DNA of 8,136 nucleotides, from the NCBI GenBank assembly GCA_022545745.1, contig JACZQL010000041.1, positions 1 to 8,136 on the forward strand, in the 5' to 3' direction. Below, piece by piece: positions 1 through 5,992 of the stretch. A model generated the notes under the pieces. That model was not told the DNA's origin and ran no database searches. It saw only the letters and a program-made list of their open reading frames with translations. How positions within the stretch are numbered: the first letter of the stretch is position 1; each line of letters begins with the position of its first letter. A program made the translations under genes and the position numbers. Source of the stretch: Deltaproteobacteria bacterium. GTDB taxonomy: Bacteria > Desulfobacterota_B > Binatia > UBA9968.

Positions 1-155
1 TTTACGGTTTGAGTACCTCTTTCAAAATTGGAGACCGACCAAGCGACTACATACCTTGAATAATTATCGATCAATATTTGAACATACACCTTTGTTCCGT
101 CGATCAGTTTTATAATGGTAATATCCAAATGGTAAAGCTCATTGGGTTTGTCCTT
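1..155 (-). mobile_element. Fragment of a DDE (rve-type) integrase-core transposase, running off the left edge
   Basis: Read on the minus strand in the frame whose codons begin at 141-143 and end at 3-5, the sequence is open and gives PNELYHLDITIIKLIDGT followed by KVYVQILIDNYSRYVVAW and SVSNFERGTQTV. This pattern (PNELWHxDxT, then a few residues later xxDNxSRxxxAW) is the start of the rve integrase-core catalytic domain of IS3-like and related transposases. The Asp in HLD (123-125) would be the first acidic residue of the DDE triad. The rest of the catalytic domain would lie beyond the window. The N-terminal DNA-binding part is absent, because coxM coding sequence occupies the DNA just upstream. 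The DNA is visibly richer in A and T than the neighbouring genes, which fits a mobile origin. It could be a remnant or the 3' part of a larger element; the exact IS family cannot be named. Confidence 0.75.
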
Positions 156-1023
156 TCGATGATTCGGCCGCCCGTTCTGCCGCCTCCCGAAGCGTGCGTT
201 CCCCGAGGGCTTCACAGGCGCTACGGCGATACTCGGCGCTGGCGTGAATATCCGAATCCTGCTCGAGGCCTTCCATCGCCTTACGGACCGCGTCGCGGAA
301 TAGCGCCTCGGACGGCTTCTGCCCCGTTACAATTTCTTCGGCGCTCATCACCTGGATCGGGGTAACTCCGGTAACGGTCAGCCGCGCATGATCGATATTG
401 CCGTTGGGATCCAATCTTACCAACGCGGCAGAGCCCGCCAGGGCGAAATCGCCGTGCCGGCGGCTTACCTCTTGATAAGACCAGCCGGTATTCGCCGGTA
501 ACATGGGTACTCTGATCTCGGTCAAGAGTTCGCCTGGCTCCAAAACCGTAGTCATGTAGGAAAGAAAAAAGTCTTCCGCGGAGACCGTTCGCTGGCGAGC
601 CTTCCCGGAAAGCACCAATGACGCCCCGAGGGTTACCATTGCCATCGGTAGCTCGGCAGAGGGGAAGGCGTGAGCGAGGCTGCCTCCCACCGTGCCGCGG
701 TTACGGATTTGCATGTGGCCAATGTAGCCCGTGGCTTCGCGTAGCAGCGGCCAGTCGTTTGCGACGTCCGTTGAGCGTTCCAACTGGCGCTGGCGCGTCA
801 TGGCGCCAATCCGCAGCTCGCCGTTTTCCACTCTCAGATAACTGAGATCTCTAACTCCGTTGAGATCGACCAGATGCGCCGGCCTGAGCAGGCGAAAATT
901 CATAAGCGGGACGAGGCTCTGTCCCCCCGCCAAGGGCCGGGCCTGGTCACCGAATTGAGAAAGCAGGTCCACAACTTCCTCTATGGTCGTGGGATCATAG
1001 TATTGAAAATTGGCCGGTTTCAT
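139..1023 (-). CDS. FAD-binding (medium) subunit of a molybdenum hydroxylase, CoxM/CutM type
   Basis: The 294-residue protein has the layout and length (about 280-295) of the FAD subunit of xanthine dehydrogenase/CO dehydrogenase-family molybdenum hydroxylases. In such enzymes it passes electrons from the iron-sulfur subunit to FAD in a cytoplasmic L-M-S complex. The N-terminal FAD-binding motif AGGQS is at residues 32-36 and continues as LVPLMNFR. The second flavin motif RNRGTVGGSLAHA is at 107-119. The C-terminal CO_deh_flav_C region follows, with the VTGVTP stretch typical of the family. The ATG at 1023 is at the usual N-terminus (MKPANFQYYDP); its ribosome-binding site is weak. Downstream, where large and small subunit genes would often sit, there is instead a transposase fragment. 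The last residues (about SSKGQTQ) overlap transposase-derived sequence, so the native C-terminus may have been replaced. Substrate cannot be predicted from this subunit. Confidence 0.93.
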   Translation of the reverse strand: MKPANFQYYDPTTIEEVVDLLSQFGDQARPLAGGQSLVPLMNFRLLRPAHLVDLNGVRDLSYLRVENGELRIGAMTRQRQLERSTDVANDWPLLREATGYIGHMQIRNRGTVGGSLAHAFPSAELPMAMVTLGASLVLSGKARQRTVSAEDFFLSYMTTVLEPGELLTEIRVPMLPANTGWSYQEVSRRHGDFALAGSAALVRLDPNGNIDHARLTVTGVTPIQVMSAEEIVTGQKPSEALFRDAVRKAMEGLEQDSDIHASAEYRRSACEALGERTLREAAERAAESSKGQTQ

Positions 1024-1091
1024 TATTTGACTGCTTCGTCAGGATTTCATGCCACAAGGCTGAGCTAAGGCTCGCAGATCGGATTTACTCT

Positions 1092-1120
1092 CCTCTATCT
1101 TTGTTTCTTTTGTCTGTCAA
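1092..1120 (-). promoter_or_regulatory. Candidate promoter for the coxM-like gene
   Basis: On the minus strand a perfect -35 hexamer TTGACA (1120-1115) is followed after 17 bp by TAGAGG (1097-1092), a weak -10 match (3 of 6). It would start transcription about 75 bp upstream of the coxM ATG. The strong -35 box and ideal spacing are seen; promoter activity is inference. Confidence 0.35.
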
Positions 1121-1189
1121 TCGAAGAGGCATCGAGCAGAGCGCTTAGCGCGTAGCACAAAGGGCAATTCCACACAGCATTTGGCCCAT

Positions 1190-1199
1190 TTACATGTAA
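1190..1199. promoter_or_regulatory. Perfect 10-bp palindrome, possible operator
   Basis: TTACATGTAA is a perfect palindrome in the divergent intergenic region, ending one base before the candidate -35 box of the cyclase operon at 1200. Its place at the -35 edge suits a repressor or activator site, but no regulator gene is in the window and a 10-bp palindrome can arise by chance. Confidence 0.3.
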
Positions 1200-1229
1200 T
1201 TGACAAGCCAACACGAACCCGCCTAAACT
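1200..1229 (+). promoter_or_regulatory. Candidate sigma70-type promoter of the cyclase operon
   Basis: TTGACA (1200-1205) is a perfect -35 box. After 18 bp comes TAAACT (1224-1229), matching 4 of 6 of the -10 consensus. A start near 1236 would give a leader of under 30 nt before the ATG at 1263. Confidence 0.45.
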
Positions 1230-1262
1230 ACAGCCCGCGCTTTGGGATACCCAGTACAGGCT

Positions 1263-2042
1263 ATGGAACTTTTAGAGCTCACGTTACCGCTCAACCATGA
1301 AGGTATGCCGGACGAGGTGTTTCCGACGGCGACCAACTGTTTTTTAGGCTCCCGATACCATCCGGACAAGGGAATCGTTGTCGGTTCCGAGACGGGAACG
1401 TGCATCACGCTTCCTGCTGTTTTTTCTGAGTTTCGCAAGACCACGAGGTTGAACGAGGTACCCATCGAAAAACTGTTTCTTCGCCCTGCAACGGTCCTCG
1501 ATATTTCGAAAGAGGGCGGGGAAGAGATAACCACCCAAGACTTCCAGCAAGCGTTCAAGGTTAGCGATCCCGAACCGGGAGATGCCATCCTCATACGAAC
1601 CGGTTGGGGGGACAGTGGCGCCTGCAGAGAGCCTGGGCCCCGATACATGTTGGAAAGTCCCCACTTCTCTGTGGAGGCGGCCGAGTTCCTGGCTGGGATG
1701 CTGGTGGAAAAGAAGAGCGACCTTTTACTCACAGATCTGGCCATGATCGGGCGGCCGGATAAGCATCTGATTCCGGAATGGTGCTCCCTCGAGCCTCGAC
1801 CGAGTCCCTGGCCATCTCCAGAAGCTCGGGTCTACCTCCACCTTTATAGTCCCGACAAGGCAAGCAAGGATTTTGCCGCGGAAATTGCTTTAGCCAAGGC
1901 TGGAGTGATGACAGTAAAAAGGTTGATCCATTGTGGGGCCATTCAAGGGCCGAGAGTTCGCATCATCGTGAGTCCCCTGAATGTGGTGCGCGGCGTGGCT
2001 TCCACCTGTCGGGTTGTGGCGATTCAGGACGGATCGAAATGA
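1263..2042 (+). CDS. Cyclase-family (COG1878-like) protein lacking the metal-binding signature, first paralog
   Basis: This 259-residue protein has the overall pattern of the cyclase/kynurenine-formamidase-like family, metal-dependent hydrolases of amides and cyclic compounds. It begins MELLELTLPL (family xxIDLTxPL). The mid-domain stretch GDAILIRTGWG is at about 109-119, followed by a LLLTDLAMIG segment and a C-terminal strand RVRIIVSPL. The family signature HxGTHxDxPxH appears only as ETGTCITLPAV at 43-53. The ligand positions His, His, Asp and His are therefore Glu, Cys, Thr and Val, while Gly-Thr and Pro remain. Either it binds metal in another way, has a different activity, or acts as a partner or pseudoenzyme. 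I chose ATG 1263 because upstream extension needs a TTG at 1242 and adds nothing family-like; the ribosome-binding site is poor (ACAGG very close). The stop overlaps the next start (ATGA), so both genes are co-translated. Fold assignment is good; function is unknown. Confidence 0.82.
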   Translation: MELLELTLPLNHEGMPDEVFPTATNCFLGSRYHPDKGIVVGSETGTCITLPAVFSEFRKTTRLNEVPIEKLFLRPATVLDISKEGGEEITTQDFQQAFKVSDPEPGDAILIRTGWGDSGACREPGPRYMLESPHFSVEAAEFLAGMLVEKKSDLLLTDLAMIGRPDKHLIPEWCSLEPRPSPWPSPEARVYLHLYSPDKASKDFAAEIALAKAGVMTVKRLIHCGAIQGPRVRIIVSPLNVVRGVASTCRVVAIQDGSK

Positions 2043-2875
2043 AGCTCATTGATCTTACCATGCCGGTGTGGCCCGGGGCGGGTTACGGGGAAGTGCTGCC
2101 CCTCACCAATACTCCCGTCCAATTTTTCGAGTACATGGTCTATGACAAGAACGGGATTCGAATGACGCGAATGAAGCTGGACGGGGAGACCGGAAGCCCA
2201 TTCATGGTGCCGCCGCAAAAGGCGCCCTTCGATATGACCCCGTTGCAACCCAATCCACGTTACATGTTGACCTTGAGTGAAATTCCTCTAGACACCCTTG
2301 TTCTACACGATACCACGATTATCGACATCCCCATGGAGGAAGGTCGCGAGATCATGCCTGAGCAAATGGAAGAAGCCGTCGCTAAAGCGGATTACCGAGA
2401 AGGTGACCATGTGCTTCTCCGAACGGGTTGGGGGACCCGGGAAAAGGCCTTTGAGTTAGGAATCGACTATTATAAAAGGAGTCCCGGGGTCCGTTACGAC
2501 GCCGGCGTCCTGTTGGCGGAGCGAATGGAGCGAATGAACAGCACTATTTTCATGACGGACCTTGGCCTGGTGAACCCACCACGAGTGCAAGGGCATAACT
2601 GGTTCCGTGGAGATACGCCGTATCATCCGCACCCGAAGCCGTGGCCTTCAATGGAGGCCAGGGAGAGAGTCATGGATATCGGGACCGCCTCTCCCCATGC
2701 CAGCAAAGAACCCAGCAGTTACGGCGCCTTTATCAAAAGGGTCATGGCAGGCTGCAAGTGCCTCGTGAATTGCAATCAGATCACAAAAAAGCGGGTCAAG
2801 ATGATTATTCTCCCGCTCCTGATCCAGAAGGGGGGTGCCTCTCCCTGCAGATTCGTTGCGGTCGAGGAAGACTGA
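2039..2875 (+). CDS. Cyclase-family protein lacking the metal-binding signature, second paralog
   Basis: This 278-residue protein is a diverged paralog of the preceding gene product. Both share an N-terminal LTxP start, an ETG motif, a DIxxExGxEI stretch, GDxxLxRTGWG, a TDL segment, PWPSxEAR and a C-terminal RVxxIxxPL followed by CRxVA. In place of HxGTHxDxPxH it has ETGSPFMVPPQ at residues 50-60, again without the His/Asp ligands and with the same Glu at the first position. It keeps several His residues later on (GHNWFRG, YHPHPKPWPS), which could serve another site. The ATG at 2039 overlaps the upstream TGA (ATGA), with AGGA at 2026-2029 nine bases before it. A longer reading from 1931 runs inside the first gene and is not family-like. 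Likely cytoplasmic; the pair may form a heteromer, which is inference. Confidence 0.85.
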   Translation: MKLIDLTMPVWPGAGYGEVLPLTNTPVQFFEYMVYDKNGIRMTRMKLDGETGSPFMVPPQKAPFDMTPLQPNPRYMLTLSEIPLDTLVLHDTTIIDIPMEEGREIMPEQMEEAVAKADYREGDHVLLRTGWGTREKAFELGIDYYKRSPGVRYDAGVLLAERMERMNSTIFMTDLGLVNPPRVQGHNWFRGDTPYHPHPKPWPSMEARERVMDIGTASPHASKEPSSYGAFIKRVMAGCKCLVNCNQITKKRVKMIILPLLIQKGGASPCRFVAVEED

Positions 2876-2897
2876 CCCAAATACGCGGGCTATTCTT

Positions 2898-2904
2898 GAG
2901 GAGG
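2898..2904 (+). promoter_or_regulatory. Strong ribosome-binding site of the truncated decarboxylase-like ORF
   Basis: GAGGAGG lies four bases before ATG 2909. It is the strongest Shine-Dalgarno sequence in this operon and shows that the N-terminal fragment downstream was, or still is, translated from its natural start. Confidence 0.7.
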
Positions 2905-2908
2905 TTCC

Positions 2909-3157
2909 ATGGCAGACTATAGTGTCACCCTCGCTTGCCGGAATTGTGACAGGACCCAAGCCGTTATTCGCGGGACCGCAAAGGCGGAGGGAGTCAACCT
3001 TCGAGCGGTGGAGTCAACCAGCGTGCCGAAAATGTTCGGCGGCCTGGTCAACGGGGAAAACGATGTGGCCGAGTTTTCCATGGCAGAACTCGTCTACTCT
3101 GTCTCAAGGGAACAATGGGTAAAGCGACTCAAGGTATTAAGGGGGATCGGCTCATGA
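2909..3157 (+). pseudogene. N-terminal remnant of a 4,5-dihydroxyphthalate decarboxylase-like (substrate-binding fold) gene
   Basis: The 82-residue product begins MADYSVTLACRNCDRTQAVI and continues with GTAKAEGVNL, a Phe-Gly-Gly stretch, NDVAEFSMAELVYSVSRE. This is the N-terminal pattern of the 4,5-dihydroxyphthalate decarboxylase-like family (full length about 320-340), which has a periplasmic-binding-protein fold: LTLACxxYDRTxAL, then GxxxPEGxxLxxL, then FDVAEMSxxxY. Recognisable similarity ends near residue 68 (about 3112). The last residues (QWVKRLKVLRGIGS) are not family-like and the frame stops in an ATGA that starts the methyltransferase gene. About four fifths of the gene is therefore missing, most simply by deletion or recombination. 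It lies 33 nt after the second cyclase gene and was probably its operon partner. It could instead persist as a short expressed protein, since start and ribosome-binding site are intact. Confidence 0.72.
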
Positions 3158-3990
3158 TGATGTTTTTTACCTCGCTCGTTCTAGCCGGGTTTCTGGTTTC
3201 TGCCATACACACCCCAGCCGTGATGGCAAAGGTACTTTCAGTGGAGGAAATTCGCGCAACCCTGTCCGCATCACACCGAAGCGCAAAGAACCGGGCCAGG
3301 GATCGGTACCGTCATCCCGCCGAAACACTGGTCTTCTTTGGCCTCGCCGATGACATGACGGTTGTGGAAGTGGCGCCAGGTCGTGGCTGGTATACAGACG
3401 CAATCGCGCCGCTACTGCTTAAAAGGGGTAAGCTCTATGCCGCAGGCAATGCGCTGGATGTGCCTGGTCAACGAAAGTATCGCTACCCACGCCAGCGGGC
3501 CTACAACAAGAAAATCGCGGATAACCCTCAAGTGTATGGCGCGGTTGAAATCAGCTATTTAACACCACCCCAGTATACCAGGATCGCCCCACCGGGTACG
3601 GCCGATCTGGTGGTGACCTTTCGCAACGTGCACAACTGGTTGAGGGAGGATCCTCGGCCATATTTTAAGGCCATGTATGACGCACTCAAGCCAGGCGGTT
3701 TCTTAGGTGTCGTCGAGCACCGCGCAAAGCCCGGGACGTCTTTAGAAAAAATGGTCAAATCCGGCTATATGACCGAGGCAAAGGTGATTGAGCTCGCCGA
3801 GGAGGCGGGTTTTAAACTGTTCGAGAAATCGGAGGTCAATGCAAACCCGAAGGACACCGCCGATCATCCGAGGGGCGTGTGGACCCTACCGCCTAGCCTG
3901 CGCCTGAAGGACCAGGATAGGGACAAATATCTCGCCATTGGTGAAAGTGATCGTATGACGCTGAAGTTTAGGAAACCGGTCGTGCCGTAA
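3154..3990 (+). CDS. Predicted exported class I SAM-dependent methyltransferase-like protein
   Basis: The 278-residue protein starts with a hydrophobic signal sequence (MMMFFTSLVLAGFLVSAIHT) with a plausible signal peptidase I site after AVMA at residue 25, so the mature protein would be periplasmic. The body is a Rossmann methyltransferase: motif I VVEVAPGRG ends at residue 78, the acidic-strand region is ADLVVTFRNVHNWL, and the post-strand-4 motif is ALKPGGFLGVVEHRA. It resembles the predicted exported methyltransferases of COG4798. ATG 3154 is preferred over an upstream ATG at 3115 because it directly precedes the signal sequence and has AAGGGGGA (3139-3146) seven bases before it. It overlaps the stop of the truncated upstream ORF (ATGA). 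The substrate is unknown, and export of a SAM-dependent enzyme is odd because SAM is not normally available in the periplasm. Confidence 0.85.
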   Translation: MMMFFTSLVLAGFLVSAIHTPAVMAKVLSVEEIRATLSASHRSAKNRARDRYRHPAETLVFFGLADDMTVVEVAPGRGWYTDAIAPLLLKRGKLYAAGNALDVPGQRKYRYPRQRAYNKKIADNPQVYGAVEISYLTPPQYTRIAPPGTADLVVTFRNVHNWLREDPRPYFKAMYDALKPGGFLGVVEHRAKPGTSLEKMVKSGYMTEAKVIELAEEAGFKLFEKSEVNANPKDTADHPRGVWTLPPSLRLKDQDRDKYLAIGESDRMTLKFRKPVVP

Positions 3991-3997
3991 GCACGAC
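3979..3997 (+). terminator. Hairpin across the methyltransferase stop codon, weak terminator candidate
   Basis: GTCGTGC (3979-3985) pairs with GCACGAC (3991-3997) around the loop CGTAA, which contains the stop codon. The 7-bp stem is perfect and GC-rich but is not followed by a T tract, so an intrinsic terminator is doubtful. Confidence 0.3.
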
Positions 3998-4003
3998 GGG
4001 GCT

Positions 4004-4149
4004 GGCAGTTCTCAGCCATCAGCAGTTCAGTACTGAGTAACGAGTGCTGAGTACTGAGTGAGGGGATCGAGGATAGAGGATTGACGCGAGAAAGACAGCA
4101 GGCAGTTGGCAGCAAAAGACGGACTACAGACTACGGGACTACGGACGAC
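4004..4149. repeat. Gene-free spacer with degenerate heptanucleotide tandem repeats
   Basis: The 327-bp stretch between 3991 and 4317 has no convincing gene. Two blocks have a 7-nt period. At 4032-4059 four units read ACTGAGT, AACGAGT, GCTGAGT, ACTGAGT. At 4121-4149 the units are GGACTAC, AGACTAC, GGGACTAC (one extra base) and GGACGAC. Between and before them, looser units (GGCAGTT, CTCAGCC, ATCAGCA, and later GGCAGTT, GGCAGCA) keep a similar spacing. Degenerate heptamer repeats of this sort occur in intergenic DNA of several bacterial groups, including cyanobacteria (the STRR repeats). Their role here is unknown. Confidence 0.6.
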
Positions 4150-4200
4150 AAGAAGGCAGAGTCCATGGCGCCAAGCGGAAAGGGCGTAGGGCGCGTGGGC

Positions 4201-4229
4201 TTGACATCAAACAATGCCAGTTTTAGAGT
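4201..4229 (+). promoter_or_regulatory. Candidate sigma70-type promoter for the bicupin gene
   Basis: TTGACA (4201-4206) is a perfect -35 box. After exactly 17 bp comes TAGAGT (4224-4229), 4 of 6 matches to the -10 consensus. Transcription would start near 4236, leaving an 80-nt leader before the ATG at 4318. This is the best promoter in the window by eye. Confidence 0.55.
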
Positions 4230-4239
4230 TCGGTAACCC

Positions 4240-4277
4240 TTGGCCATTCTGATCGGTCCAACCATGGCCAAATCAGA
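4240..4277 (+). promoter_or_regulatory. Interleaved inverted repeats in the bicupin leader
   Basis: TTGGCCAT (4240-4247) is the exact inverse complement of ATGGCCAA (4264-4271). The adjacent TCTGAT (4248-4253) is the exact inverse complement of ATCAGA (4272-4277). The pairs interleave (A B A' B') with no bases between A and B or between A' and B', so both helices probably cannot form at once in RNA. Lying just after the predicted start, the region could be an operator for a DNA-binding protein or a two-state RNA leader. Both are inference. Confidence 0.4.
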
Positions 4278-4317
4278 GGCGTAAGATCGAGCACCTAGTA
4301 TAGAGGGAGGAGCACCT

Positions 4318-5445
4318 ATGGCACAGAGTATCTCAGAGGCGATGCCGAGGAGAGCAATTGCTGCCGGAAAGCGGGAGTATCCCTATGATCGGTGGATGGA
4401 GTCCCAGGGGCTGCCGATCCACCGGGGCTTTTACATCGAGGATCAGAGGGAGCTTGAATTAGCATGGTGGCCTCTGCGGGAATGCAATACCGCCTTTGTG
4501 CAGCTGATGGGAATGGAAGGCGTGAACGAGCTCAGGGTCAGTGAAATCGCCCCTGGTAAGACCCTGCCGCCCTTCAAACTGGGAGTAGATGAGATTGTCT
4601 ATGTCCTTGAAGGCCGAGGCCTGACTACTGTCTGGAGTGGTGAGGGTAGGGCCAAGAAGACCTTCGAGTGGCAGAAGTACAGCATGTTTATGATTCCACG
4701 GCACTACCATCACCAGTTGTGCAATACCCAGGGTGATCGACCAGTCAAGTTGATGCACTACAACTACCTGCCTGTGGCCCTATCGGCCACCGAAGACCCA
4801 GAGTTTTTCTTTAACAACAGTTTCACCGTCCCCGAAAGTGCCGACAGTGGCCTGGGCAACCTCTACGCTGAGGCGAAGGTCATGACAGACACGGGAGGTA
4901 CCATGGGGGCGCGCAATGTCTGGTATGGAAACTTTTTTCCAGACATGAGGGCCTGGGATCGGCTGGACCCGTTTAAAGGACGGGGTGCGGGCGGTCATGT
5001 GGTGTGGATCCAGTTTGCCGGCTCGGAGGCCTCCTGTCACATGTCCGTCTTTCCCGCAAAGACATACAAGAAAGGGCACCGCCACGGTCCGGGACGGGCT
5101 ATCGTGATACCAACGGGTGAAGGTTATTCCGTGATGTGGCCGGAAGGGGGCGAGAAGGTGGTGGTCCCCTGGCACGAGGCAAGTCTCTTCACCCCGCCGA
5201 ATCGTTGGTTTCACCAGCATTTCAATGTCGCTGGGGTCCCTGGACGCTACCTGGCTCTGCATCCTCTGCCACAATTCTCCGGTCACGCGGAAAAGGTGCA
5301 AGACCGAGCAAAAGACCAGATCGAGTATCCGGACGAGGAACTATGGATTCGGCAGAAGTTCGAAGAAGAACTGGCAAAGAGAAACCTGAAGTCCATGATG
5401 CCTGATGAGGCCTATCGAGATAAAAACTATGAGTGGACTTATTGA
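4318..5445 (+). CDS. Bicupin-domain protein, probable metal-dependent enzyme of unknown substrate
   Basis: The 375-residue protein contains two cupin barrels. In the first (about 72-155) motif 1 is degenerate (PPFKLGVDEIVYVLEG, no HxH), while motif 2 keeps H132xxxN136. In the second (about 226-320) motif 1 reads GHRHGPGRAIVIPTGEG with His254 and His256; the usual Glu position is Arg260. Motif 2 PPNRWFHQHFN supplies His299. The C-terminal cupin thus offers a three-His site like those of iron or manganese dioxygenases, and the N-terminal one is probably structural. Bicupins of this form resemble gentisate-dioxygenase-like proteins, but I cannot assign that activity. No signal peptide is visible. 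GGGAGGAG (4305-4312) lies five bases before the ATG. Its 3' end overlaps the next gene, indicating co-expression. Confidence 0.85.
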   Translation: MAQSISEAMPRRAIAAGKREYPYDRWMESQGLPIHRGFYIEDQRELELAWWPLRECNTAFVQLMGMEGVNELRVSEIAPGKTLPPFKLGVDEIVYVLEGRGLTTVWSGEGRAKKTFEWQKYSMFMIPRHYHHQLCNTQGDRPVKLMHYNYLPVALSATEDPEFFFNNSFTVPESADSGLGNLYAEAKVMTDTGGTMGARNVWYGNFFPDMRAWDRLDPFKGRGAGGHVVWIQFAGSEASCHMSVFPAKTYKKGHRHGPGRAIVIPTGEGYSVMWPEGGEKVVVPWHEASLFTPPNRWFHQHFNVAGVPGRYLALHPLPQFSGHAEKVQDRAKDQIEYPDEELWIRQKFEEELAKRNLKSMMPDEAYRDKNYEWTY

Positions 5446-5968
5446 TAAGGCAAAGGGCAAAGCGTACTCATTGGTTCGAAACGGCATTGCAATGGCTAGT
5501 AATCGCGTGCCCAGTATGGACGAGATGACCGCGTACCTGGGACTCACAATCGACGATGAGTTCGTTGCGTCCCTTTGCGCCGGCTGCAAATACAAAGGGT
5601 GGCCCTTTGTTAAACGCCGGTATCTGATGTCTCGCAGTCGCGGGTTTGAGATTAGATATGGGCCTGAACGCGTTGTGGAGACGATCTTTCTTAACTGCTT
5701 CGGTAGAAATGGCTACGCGCAGTTTGCTGGCAAGCTTCCCAAGGGCATCAAGTTCGGGGACCCTCCGGACAGGGTGCGTGCTGCTCTGGGTAAACCGACT
5801 TCCTCTGGGCCTCCGACTCCGGGAGTCCAGGGAGACTCCGGGGGTTGGGATCGTTACGATAACCCGCACCACCGTGTGCACTTCAGTTATTCAGAGGACG
5901 GTGGCCTTGACCTGATCATGCTGATGTTGGCACGCGCGAAATCCAGGAAAGCTTTCAAGGCTCGCTGA
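5429..5968 (+). CDS. Hypothetical protein overlapping the bicupin gene
   Basis: I do not recognise this 179-residue protein. The N-terminal third is mixed helical (MSGLIDKAKGKAYSLV), with a Cys pair CAGC at 50-53 followed by a basic stretch. The middle has RGFEIRYGPERVVETIFLNC. The second half has a KLPKGIKFGDPPDRVRAALG motif at 102-121 and WDRYDNPHHRVHFSYSEDGG at 140-159. The FGDxxxxVxxxLGxP pattern with a following W-D-Y-x-HHR-V-HFxY strand pair resembles small alpha/beta proteins seen among immunity or polymorphic-toxin-associated families, but that is only a resemblance. ATG 5429 overlaps the bicupin stop by 17 nt; an in-frame ATG at 5405 would give eight more residues, and neither has a clear ribosome-binding site. 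No signal peptide or membrane segment is seen. Likely translated together with the bicupin. Confidence 0.65.
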   Translation: MSGLIDKAKGKAYSLVRNGIAMASNRVPSMDEMTAYLGLTIDDEFVASLCAGCKYKGWPFVKRRYLMSRSRGFEIRYGPERVVETIFLNCFGRNGYAQFAGKLPKGIKFGDPPDRVRAALGKPTSSGPPTPGVQGDSGGWDRYDNPHHRVHFSYSEDGGLDLIMLMLARAKSRKAFKAR

Positions 5969-5992
5969 AGATCTCCATAGTAAACCCTATCT

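Noticed and set aside
1141..1151. Short palindrome GCGCTTAGCGC as a regulatory site
   Set aside because: A 5-bp stem around one base in GC-rich DNA is too common to support, and it is not placed against a promoter element.
1931..2038. Upstream extension of the second cyclase gene by 36 residues
   Set aside because: It lies wholly within the first cyclase gene, has no family-like sequence, and the ATG at 2039 has a ribosome-binding site and the expected N-terminus.
4004..4149. CRISPR array
   Set aside because: The repeats are only 7 nt, directly tandem and without spacers, and no cas gene is present.
4780..5301. Minus-strand open frame of 173 codons inside the bicupin gene
   Set aside because: It is antisense to a well-supported coding region and shows no recognisable domain.
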